This document shows positions 1 through 5,899 of a stretch of 8,506 nucleotides of DNA, piece by piece. The DNA is taken from the NCBI GenBank assembly GCA_029935695.1, contig JAOZJV010000126.1, positions 1 through 8,506 of the forward strand. The letters run 5' to 3'. The notes under the pieces are model-generated. The model made no database searches and was not told the DNA's origin. It saw nothing but the letters and a program-made list of their open reading frames with translations. The stretch comes from Candidatus Krumholzibacteriia bacterium. GTDB lineage: Bacteria > Krumholzibacteriota > Krumholzibacteriia > LZORAL124-64-63. Position 1 is the stretch's first letter, and each line of letters starts with the position of its first letter. Made by a program: the position numbers and the translations under genes.

Positions 1-1
1 T

Positions 2-88
2 GAGGGCAAACTTAATGACAAGGAAGTTCTGGCCATCACCGAGTGGCTGAAGTCCATTTCCCAATTTGCCCAGACGGAGGGGAATTAA
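2..88 (+). CDS. C-terminal end of a probable c-type cytochrome (partial)
   Basis: Only the last 28 residues and the TAA stop are present; the gene begins before the window. The visible peptide contains NDKEVLAITEWLKSIS, an amphipathic stretch of the kind that forms the C-terminal helix of small class I cytochrome c domains, followed by a short polar tail (QFAQTEGN). No CxxCH motif is inside the window, so the heme assignment is inference. The stop codon (86-88) directly abuts the ATG of the HCO-like gene at 89, so the two are very probably co-transcribed and translationally coupled. By analogy with NorC-NorB and oxidase subunit II-subunit I pairs, the likely role is the membrane-anchored electron-input subunit of the next protein. 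It could also be an unrelated cytochrome or another helical protein. Confidence 0.6.
   Translation, partial: EGKLNDKEVLAITEWLKSISQFAQTEGN
76..82 (+). promoter_or_regulatory. Ribosome binding site of the HCO-like gene
   Basis: GGAGGGG lies 6 nt before the ATG at 89, inside the last codons of the upstream gene. It fixes the start and fits translational coupling of the two subunits. Confidence 0.75.
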
Positions 89-1606
89 ATGAGTAACTTC
101 TCCACCTTCGATCATAAGAAAATTGCCATGATGTTCCTTGGCTGGACTATGGCGATGTTCATGTTCGGCGGCATCTTTGCCGGTTATTTCAAATTCATGG
201 CTTTCAGTGGTCAGAATGTCGATCAGGCTACTTTGGATCGGATGCTCACCTATCATGGTGTCATCATGGTGTTCATGTTCCTGATTCCGCTGATTCCTTC
301 GGTGCTGGGTTATTTTCTGCTGCCCCTTCAGCTGGGTGCGCGGGATATGGCCATGCCGAAATTGTCGCGTTGCAGCCTGCGGTTCTATGTGTTCGGCGTC
401 ATCCTGTTGATGGCTTCTCTGGCGACCTGTCCTGTAGGCACCGGCTGGACATTCACTACACCGTATTCACTCATTGATGGTGGAGCCTTCACACTGCTGG
501 CTCTGGGGCTGTTTTTCATGGCTCTCAGCTGGGTGGCCACAGGGATTAATTTCCTGATGACGGTGCACAAAAAACGTGCGGTGGGTATGGGCTTTTTTGA
601 TATGCCTATTCTGTCATGGTCACTTTATCTGACTTCCTATGTGTTGGTGATCTGTGGCCTGATGTTAAGTATCGTGATCATATACCTGGCTGCTGCCGTG
701 GCTACTGGCCGGGGTCTGTTCAGCGGTAACGTCAATCCCATGGATTGGCAGACCTACTTCTGGTTTATCACTACCCCGGCTGCGTTCTTCGCCATTATTC
801 CAGCCATGGGTATCATCACTGAAGTCATTGCTGGTCTCAGTCGCAAAGCCGTCACCGGTTATCGTACTGTTGTCGGATCCATGATTGCCCTTCTGGCCAT
901 CAGCTTCGTGACCTGGGGAGTGCATCTCATTGGCATGGGACAAAGCGCGGCCATCAGTTTCTCCTTTGCTGCCCTCTCGCTGCTGGCAGTGATTCCCGTC
1001 TCGTTGATTGTTTACAGCTGGCTTGCCACCATGAACCGTGGAGCCATTTTCTGTGGCGCGCCCACTACCTATGTGCTGGCTTTCCTGCTCAATGGTGGCA
1101 TCGGCGCCATGCTGGGTCTTTTCCTGACCAACATGTCGGTGGGCAGTTATCTGGCAGCCACTCTCTTCACCACGGCCCATCTGCATTACCTGATGATGGG
1201 CGGCGTTTTTGGAGCCATGATGGCCGGGTTGTATTACTGGTGGCCCAAGTTCACCGGTCGTTTGTACAACCAGAATTTTGCCCGTCTTGGCGCAGTGCTT
1301 TACATGGTGGGATTGAACCTGGCTTTTTTCCCGCAGGTGATCATGGGAGCCAAGGGTTTGGCCCAGGGTGCCCATCTGGTGCCTGCTGATTTGGCTGGTC
1401 TGCAAATCCTGTCATTTGTGGGGATGGGATTGTTGATCACTGGGCTTTCCATGGCCGTGGTTAATCTGATGACATCGTTCACCAATGGGCCAGTGGCTTC
1501 AGCCAATCCCTGGGGTGCATCCACTTTGGAGTGGCAAACAGCCTCTCCGCCTCCTGTCAATAATTTTGCAGAGCTCCCGGAGGGTGGAAATCCTTATTCA
1601 TTTTAG
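89..1606 (+). CDS. Heme-copper oxidase superfamily subunit I with degenerate CuB site; putative divergent nitric oxide reductase
   Basis: 505-residue protein with about 12 hydrophobic helices, in the inner membrane. Seen: helix II YHGVIMVF (H56, low-spin heme ligand), the ARDMAMPKL loop, GTGWT (116-121), helix X AHLHY (H364 active-site heme, H366 low-spin heme), YYWWPKFTGR (382-391), and the C-terminal NPWGASTLEW...SPPP signature of oxygen-reductase subunit I. It lacks the signatures of classical NorB. Odd: the helix VI HPEVY motif is TPAAF (229-233), so one CuB histidine and the cross-linking tyrosine are gone. The helix VII HH pair is VH (278-279). The helix VIII K-channel lysine is isoleucine in VSLIVYSW, and the heme-propionate RR pair after helix XI is absent. 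Oxygen reduction by the normal mechanism is therefore unlikely. With an apparent cytochrome c partner before it and nosZ after it, NO reduction or another NO-linked reaction is the best inference. HCO membership is near certain; the function is not. Confidence 0.85.
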   Translation: MSNFSTFDHKKIAMMFLGWTMAMFMFGGIFAGYFKFMAFSGQNVDQATLDRMLTYHGVIMVFMFLIPLIPSVLGYFLLPLQLGARDMAMPKLSRCSLRFYVFGVILLMASLATCPVGTGWTFTTPYSLIDGGAFTLLALGLFFMALSWVATGINFLMTVHKKRAVGMGFFDMPILSWSLYLTSYVLVICGLMLSIVIIYLAAAVATGRGLFSGNVNPMDWQTYFWFITTPAAFFAIIPAMGIITEVIAGLSRKAVTGYRTVVGSMIALLAISFVTWGVHLIGMGQSAAISFSFAALSLLAVIPVSLIVYSWLATMNRGAIFCGAPTTYVLAFLLNGGIGAMLGLFLTNMSVGSYLAATLFTTAHLHYLMMGGVFGAMMAGLYYWWPKFTGRLYNQNFARLGAVLYMVGLNLAFFPQVIMGAKGLAQGAHLVPADLAGLQILSFVGMGLLITGLSMAVVNLMTSFTNGPVASANPWGASTLEWQTASPPPVNNFAELPEGGNPYSF

Positions 1607-1632
1607 AAAAACTTAAAACGAGTCAATTCGAT

Positions 1633-1669
1633 AGCCTGCCGCAGTTTAACCTGCGGCAGGCTCGTTTTT
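1633..1669 (+). terminator. Intrinsic terminator after the HCO-like gene
   Basis: A perfect 12-bp GC-rich stem (1633-1644 with 1651-1662) and a 6-nt loop (TTTAAC) are followed at once by CGTTTTT. It begins 27 nt after the HCO-like stop codon and separates this unit from nosZ, which therefore needs its own promoter. Confidence 0.92.
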
Positions 1670-1781
1670 GGTAAAACGTTAATAACAGGACATAAAGGTG
1701 CTTTTTAGAAAAAGAGAGTAACTGTGTAGGACATAATGGCTTGGCCTGATCCTGGGGGATAATAAAGATTGAATATTTTGG

Positions 1782-1809
1782 TTGATATAGGACTGATCCA
1801 CGCGATAAT
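1782..1809 (+). promoter_or_regulatory. Candidate sigma70-like promoter of nosZ
   Basis: TTGATA at 1782-1787 matches TTGACA at 5 of 6 positions. GATAAT at 1804-1809 matches TATAAT at 5 of 6, with a 16-bp spacer. Transcription would start near 1816, giving a leader of about 55 nt before the nosZ ATG. The position after a strong terminator and before nosZ supports it. The consensus is assumed, because the organism's own promoter preference is unknown. Confidence 0.5.
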
Positions 1810-1816
1810 ATCGCGT
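1800..1816. promoter_or_regulatory. Perfect palindrome over the nosZ -10 region, candidate operator
   Basis: Two 8-bp arms (ACGCGATA and TATCGCGT) flank a single central A at 1808. The one-base centre argues against an RNA hairpin of full length and favours a site for a dimeric regulator. It covers the proposed -10 hexamer, so a bound protein would most simply act as a repressor. It does not match the FNR/CRP-type TTGAT-N4-ATCAA pattern, and I cannot name the regulator. Confidence 0.5.
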
Positions 1817-1860
1817 CAGACTACTCTGTTCCAGTAGTTATGTTTTTTCACCTGTATTTG

Positions 1861-1865
1861 GGAGG
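1861..1865 (+). promoter_or_regulatory. Ribosome binding site of nosZ
   Basis: GGAGG lies 5 nt before ATG 1871 and supports that start. The ATG at 1866 is in another frame. Confidence 0.8.
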
Positions 1866-1870
1866 ATGAG

Positions 1871-4171
1871 ATGAAGCTCTTTTCCAAGCTCGCAGTCGCT
1901 CTGCTGTTTGTCGCTTTGGTCGGCATGACAATCAGCCCCAGCACTGCAAACGCACAATCGGCCCTTCAGAAAGTTATGAAGGATCGTGGCCTGACCGAGA
2001 AAGATATTCTCGCCGCAGCCAAAACCTACACTCCCACCGGTGGACGCGATGAATACATCGTCTGTAGCTCCGGTGGTCAGAGTGGCCAAATAATGTTCTA
2101 CGGAATTCCTTCCATGAGAATTCTGAAGTACGTGGCCGTTTTTACACCCGAACCCTGGCAGGGTTACGGATTCGATGACGAATCCAAAGCCGTTCTGGCT
2201 CAGGGTCGTATCCAGGGCAAGGACATCACCTATGGTGATACTCATCACCCTGCCTTTTCTGAGACTGACGGTAGCTACGATGGCAAGTTCGTTTTCATCA
2301 ACGACAAAGCCAATCCTCGTCTTGCTGTTGTTGATCTGCATGACTTTGAGACCAAACAAATCGTGGTCAACCCTTTCTTCAAGTCTGATCATGGTGGATG
2401 TTTCGTCACTCCGAATACCGAGTACATCATGGAAGCCAGCCAGTACGCTGCTCCTTACACCGATGACTTTGTTCCTCTGAGCGAATTCAACGACAAGTAT
2501 CGTGGTGGACTGACCTATTGGAAATTCAACAAGGATATCGGCCGCATCGAGCCCGATAACTCTTTCACCTTCGAAATGCCTCCTTACAGCCAGGATCTTT
2601 CCGATGCCGGTAAGGGGCCCTCGTACGGTTGGGGTTTCAACAACTCTTTCTGCACCGAGCGTTATGTTGGTGGTATCGAGAAAGGCCGCCCGCCCTACGA
2701 AGCCGGTTGCTCCTCCAAGGACACCGATTTCCTGCACGTGACCAACTGGAAAAAGGCTGAAGAACTTGTGGCCGCCGGTAAGGTCAAGAAGGTCAACGGC
2801 GCTTATCTGATCACGATGGAACAGTCCATCAAAGAGGGCCTCATGTACCTGGTACCCGAGCCCAAAAGCCCTCACGGCGTTGATGTGACTCCCGACGGAC
2901 TGCACATGATTGTCGCTGGTAAGCTGGATAGCCATGCTTGGGTTTACAGCTTCGAGAAAATTATGAAGGCCATCAAAGACAAGAACTTTGAAAGCCACGA
3001 TCCCTACGGTATTCCCATTATCGCTCTGGACGTTGCTCTGGAACGCTCGGTCAACGTTGGCCTGGGCCCCTTGCACAACCAATTTGATTCTGTAGACGGC
3101 GTTCTGTACACATCCATCTACGTGGATTCACAGATCACCAAGTGGAACTACAAGACTGGTAAAATTCTCGATACCATTCCCATCCACTACAATGTTGGTC
3201 ACCTCATGACCATGGAAGGCGATACCAAGACTCCTGACGGGAAGTACCTGGTTGCCTTGAACAAACTGTCCATCGATCGTTTCAACCCGGTGGGACCTCT
3301 GCATCCTCAGAACCACCAGTTGATCGACATCAGCGGTTCCCAGATGGAACTGCTGTACGACATGCCCGTGCCTTTGGGTGAGCCTCACTATGCAGCGGCC
3401 ATCAAAGCCGACAAACTGCAGCCTGCAGTGCGTTACAAGGTTGGTTGGGACAGTCGTACCGACAAGAAGAGTGAGTACCGCTGCCGCGCTGGCCGCGAGA
3501 AGGTCGTGCGCACTGACGATGGCGTCGTGCATATTTACGGCACCCTCATTCGTTCTCACATCACTCCCGAGACCATCGAAGTTTATGAAGGTGAAACAGT
3601 TTCTATTCACCTGACCAACCTCGAGCGTGCTCAGGATGAGACTCATGGTTTCGCCATGTACAGCCAGAATGTGCAGCTGTCTGTGGAACCGGGTAAAACC
3701 GTTTCTACGACTTTTGTTGCCGACAAAGCCGGTGTGTATCCTTACTACTGCACCGAGTTCTGTTCCGCACTGCACCTTGAGATGCAGGGTTACTTGCTGG
3801 TCATGCCCAAGGGTTACAAGCCTGATGATGGCCCCATTGAAGATGGTGTAAAATACACCAAGGCTGATTACGAAGCCCAGGTTGCAACCAACATTGCTAC
3901 CCAGGACGTCATCAACCAGGTTGTTGGCTTCATCACCAGTCATAACTACCAGGACTTCCCCTCCGTGGTCGCCCTGGTTGAAGATGCCACGGATCAGCTC
4001 GGTTTCGCCGAGGAATCCAAGGTCAAATCTGAAACTGCAGCAGCCAAGGGTGATTACCAGAACGCGATGCTCTGGGCCAACCAGTGGTGGCAGTATCAGG
4101 TAAAGACTGCAGACATTGGTCTGCGGGCCAAGACCCACCTCGAGCAGAATGGTGCTAAAAAGGTTAAGTAA
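1871..4171 (+). CDS. nosZ: Nitrous-oxide reductase, clade II (Sec-exported)
   Basis: Periplasmic copper enzyme that reduces N2O to N2, 766 residues. Residues 1-28 are a Sec signal peptide ending ANA, with no twin-arginine motif; this is the hallmark of clade II (atypical) NosZ rather than clade I. The beta-propeller follows, with seven candidate CuZ histidines: H125-H126 (DTHHPAFS), H174 (DHGG), H335 (PHGVD), H402 (LHNQFD), H444 (GHLM) and H505 (EPHY). The cupredoxin domain carries CuA: H592, then C627-x3-C631-x3-H635-x2-M638 in YCTEFCSALHLEMQGY. All expected ligands are present, so the enzyme looks active. After CuA comes a mostly helical tail of about 120 residues (about 647-766) with no CxxCH, so there is no fused cytochrome domain as in epsilonproteobacterial NosZ. 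It leads a cluster with two diheme cytochromes, nosB and nosD. Confidence 0.97.
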   Translation: MKLFSKLAVALLFVALVGMTISPSTANAQSALQKVMKDRGLTEKDILAAAKTYTPTGGRDEYIVCSSGGQSGQIMFYGIPSMRILKYVAVFTPEPWQGYGFDDESKAVLAQGRIQGKDITYGDTHHPAFSETDGSYDGKFVFINDKANPRLAVVDLHDFETKQIVVNPFFKSDHGGCFVTPNTEYIMEASQYAAPYTDDFVPLSEFNDKYRGGLTYWKFNKDIGRIEPDNSFTFEMPPYSQDLSDAGKGPSYGWGFNNSFCTERYVGGIEKGRPPYEAGCSSKDTDFLHVTNWKKAEELVAAGKVKKVNGAYLITMEQSIKEGLMYLVPEPKSPHGVDVTPDGLHMIVAGKLDSHAWVYSFEKIMKAIKDKNFESHDPYGIPIIALDVALERSVNVGLGPLHNQFDSVDGVLYTSIYVDSQITKWNYKTGKILDTIPIHYNVGHLMTMEGDTKTPDGKYLVALNKLSIDRFNPVGPLHPQNHQLIDISGSQMELLYDMPVPLGEPHYAAAIKADKLQPAVRYKVGWDSRTDKKSEYRCRAGREKVVRTDDGVVHIYGTLIRSHITPETIEVYEGETVSIHLTNLERAQDETHGFAMYSQNVQLSVEPGKTVSTTFVADKAGVYPYYCTEFCSALHLEMQGYLLVMPKGYKPDDGPIEDGVKYTKADYEAQVATNIATQDVINQVVGFITSHNYQDFPSVVALVEDATDQLGFAEESKVKSETAAAKGDYQNAMLWANQWWQYQVKTADIGLRAKTHLEQNGAKKVK

Positions 4172-4189
4172 TGACCAGGTTCATTACTT
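4166..4189 (+). other. Hairpin spanning the nosZ stop codon
   Basis: A perfect 9-bp inverted repeat (AAGTAATGA / TCATTACTT) with a 6-nt loop contains the nosZ TAA (4169-4171). It is followed by a moderately T-rich stretch but no clean T-run, so it is at best a weak terminator. It may be a 3' mRNA-protecting structure. Confidence 0.5.
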
Positions 4190-4223
4190 TCTGATTTAGT
4201 CAGTTCGAGAGTTGCAAACGATG

Positions 4224-4255
4224 TCAGGTTCCGGGCTTTTGTGCCCGGAACCTGA
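4224..4255 (+). other. Strong intercistronic hairpin between nosZ and the cytochrome lipoprotein gene
   Basis: A perfect 13-bp stem (4224-4236 with 4243-4255) has the 6-nt loop TTTTGT. No T-run follows (TGTCACAAG), so it is unlikely to act as an efficient intrinsic terminator. An mRNA stabiliser or processing site that sets nosZ levels apart from the downstream genes is plausible. Confidence 0.7.
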
Positions 4256-4301
4256 TGTCACAAGAAAAGTAAGATCTGAAAGATCTGGAGGATGTTCTAA
4301 A

Positions 4302-5000
4302 ATGAGATTTTTCCTGAAATCGGCCAATTTGTTCCTGCTTTTTCTGGCCCTGATAACTCTGGCCTCCTGCACCTGCGGAGACCGCGAAGAACGGCAGGCC
4401 GAAGCTCGCGAACGTCAGGGATTGATCCTTGCCAACGTCGTTGAAGCTGTTCAGGAATCCGAAGGTGCCCGGCTTTACCGGGAGAAAACCTGCAACACCT
4501 GTCACGGTGATAATGGAATTATCCCTCTGATGCCCAGTTATCCTGTGCTCGCCCAGCAGGGTGAGCAATACGCACTCACACAGATGCTCGACATCAAGAG
4601 TGGCAACCGCGCGGCCGGTCAAAGCTCCGCCATGAAACCCATCGTCCAGGGAGTTACCGATGAGGAACTCGCCATCCTGGCCAACTTTATCGCCACTGAG
4701 CTGGGCCAGGGCAAAGCCATTGGTGCCGGCAATGCCGATCCCGAATCACCGGGTGGCAAGCTGTTCAAAGCCAAGACATGCACGGCCTGTCATGGCAAGG
4801 ATGGCAAAACGCCCATCCTGAAGGAATACCCCAAGATTGCCGGACACGGTGCTGAATACGCCAAATTGCAGATGTTGGACATCAAGAGTGGTGCCCGCGC
4901 CAACAGCATGGCAGTGCTTGGCATGAAAGGTATCATGCACCTGGTGACCGAAGAGGAAATCGATCATCTGGCTGATTACATTGCAGCGATGGCCCGGTAA
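4302..5000 (+). CDS. Diheme c-type cytochrome lipoprotein
   Basis: 232 residues from ATG 4302, chosen because GGAGG lies at 4287-4291 and the product then opens with a lipoprotein signal: hydrophobic residues 10-20 and lipobox LAS-C23. An upstream in-frame TTG would put a hairpin and non-signal sequence inside the protein. Two class I heme c domains follow: C64-NT-C67-H68 and C160-TA-C163-H164, with probable distal ligands M111 and M208. The halves are a clear internal duplication; both have K-T-C-x2-CHG, a YP(V/K)(L/I)A segment and MLDIKSG(N/A)RA. The protein should be anchored to a membrane by its lipidated cysteine, facing the periplasm. From its place after nosZ it probably relays electrons to NosZ. 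It is comparable in position to the NosC cytochromes of other clade II clusters, but those I recall are monoheme, so I do not assign the symbol. Confidence 0.9.
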   Translation: MRFFLKSANLFLLFLALITLASCTCGDREERQAEARERQGLILANVVEAVQESEGARLYREKTCNTCHGDNGIIPLMPSYPVLAQQGEQYALTQMLDIKSGNRAAGQSSAMKPIVQGVTDEELAILANFIATELGQGKAIGAGNADPESPGGKLFKAKTCTACHGKDGKTPILKEYPKIAGHGAEYAKLQMLDIKSGARANSMAVLGMKGIMHLVTEEEIDHLADYIAAMAR

Positions 5001-5079
5001 TTCGGGTGCCGTTTGTTTTTGGGATAATGTTCGTTTGGTAGAGAGAATGGCTTCGTCGGTGGAGCCAAAATAAACTATG

Positions 5080-5084
5080 AGGAG
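5080..5084 (+). promoter_or_regulatory. Ribosome binding site of the second diheme cytochrome
   Basis: AGGAG lies 5 nt before ATG 5090 and supports that start. Confidence 0.7.
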
Positions 5085-5089
5085 AAGTC

Positions 5090-5797
5090 ATGAAGAAGCT
5101 CTTGTTGCTCGCGGCCTTGATGATTGTGGCCCTGCCGGTGATGGCCAACCCGGAGTGGAATGCAGGAGGTGGCGAAAAAGATGAAGCACTGCTGCTGACG
5201 CCGGATTTGGAAAATGGTATTGAAGTGTACGAAGTGTGCGCCGCCTGTCACCTGACCGAAGGTTGGGGAACCAAAGAGGGCACCTTCCCTCAGTTGGCCG
5301 GTCAGTCCTTCAAGGTTGCCATCAAGCAGCTGGCTGATATTCGCGCCTTGAACCGCGATAATCCCACCATGTATCCTTTTGCACTTCCCGAGGCCATCGG
5401 TGGCCCTCAGAACCTGGCTGATGTGTCTGCATACATCGCCCAGCTTCCCATGAACCCCGACAACGGCAAAGGCGAATGGGCTGAAGGAACCAAAGAGTTT
5501 GCCCACGGCAAGGCACTTTTTGAAAAAAATTGTGTGGAGTGTCACGGTCCCCATGGCGAAGGCATGGAAGAGAAACTTTTCCCCGTCATCTGGGGCCAGC
5601 ACTACAACTACATGGTGCGTCAGTTTGAGTGGATTCGTGACGGTAAACGTCGCAACGCCAACCCTGACATGGTCAAACAGATTGCCGAGTTCAGCGATTA
5701 CGATATGAAGGCCGTGGTTAACTACGTGTCTCGCATTCCCGTTCCTAAAGAATTGCTGGCTCCTTCGGTTGATTGGCTCAACCCGGACTTTGACTAA
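5090..5797 (+). CDS. Periplasmic diheme c-type cytochrome (c4-like)
   Basis: 235 residues. Residues 1-19 form a Sec signal peptide (KK, then a Leu/Ala-rich core, then VMA before NPEW). Two heme c motifs are present: C50-AA-C53-H54 and C148-VE-C151-H152. Each is followed about 40 residues later by a candidate distal methionine in a matching context, NPTM (M94) and NPDM (M194), each preceded by a basic or polar segment. The two-domain plan and length recall cytochrome c4-type proteins. Unlike the lipoprotein cytochrome just upstream it has no lipobox, so it should be soluble in the periplasm. Its likely job is to shuttle electrons between the membrane side (quinol-oxidising module or lipoprotein) and NosZ, or to the HCO-like enzyme; that is inference from position. 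Spacing from the upstream gene is 89 nt. Confidence 0.9.
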   Translation: MKKLLLLAALMIVALPVMANPEWNAGGGEKDEALLLTPDLENGIEVYEVCAACHLTEGWGTKEGTFPQLAGQSFKVAIKQLADIRALNRDNPTMYPFALPEAIGGPQNLADVSAYIAQLPMNPDNGKGEWAEGTKEFAHGKALFEKNCVECHGPHGEGMEEKLFPVIWGQHYNYMVRQFEWIRDGKRRNANPDMVKQIAEFSDYDMKAVVNYVSRIPVPKELLAPSVDWLNPDFD

Positions 5798-5807
5798 ATC
5801 TTCGCAG

Positions 5808-5845
5808 GCCGGGTGGTTCTTTGAGGGCCATCCGGCAGGCTTTTT
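5808..5845 (+). terminator. Hairpin with T-run after the second cytochrome, possible weak terminator or attenuator
   Basis: A 9-bp stem (5808-5816 with 5828-5836, one G-U pair) has an 11-nt loop. TTTTT at 5841-5845 follows after 4 nt. The gap between stem and T-run makes it weaker than the terminator at 1633. A second CAGGCTTTTTT at 5855-5865 repeats the T-run context without a stem. I see no convincing promoter between here and nosB, so partial read-through is likely. Confidence 0.45.
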
Positions 5846-5899
5846 CCCTCGGTACAGGCTTTTTTCGCCCAAAGTGGACTAAGGACGAAGGGTGTTGGA

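Noticed and set aside
665..1405. Minus-strand frame across the HCO-like gene
   Set aside because: The product is His/Gln/Gly-rich, typical of the antisense of a hydrophobic membrane protein; the sense strand has a good RBS and conserved HCO motifs.
89..1606. Ordinary cytochrome c oxidase subunit I or classical NorB
   Set aside because: The HPEVY and HH motifs needed for CuB are replaced, which excludes a normal oxidase; the NorB helix VI H-x3-E and surrounding motifs are also absent.
1782..1799. FNR/DNR-type site (TTGAT...ATC) upstream of nosZ
   Set aside because: The TTGAT and ATC parts are 9 bp apart rather than 4 and the second half-site is incomplete.
1838..3082. Long open frame on the minus strand across nosZ (414 codons)
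   Set aside because: It lies fully antisense to a clear nosZ with all copper ligands. Its product has no signal or family motif and reads as a codon-bias shadow.
3128..4138. Second long minus-strand frame across the 3' half of nosZ
   Set aside because: Same reason: it mirrors the CuA and propeller coding sequence and has no credible start region or motif.
4212..4301. TTG-started N-terminal extension of the cytochrome lipoprotein
   Set aside because: It would translate through the 13-bp hairpin and place 30 non-signal residues before a good lipoprotein signal; ATG 4302 has GGAGG upstream.
5075..5872. Minus-strand frame over the second cytochrome gene
   Set aside because: The sense strand encodes a signal peptide and two CxxCH motifs with a good RBS; the antisense product has no recognisable feature.
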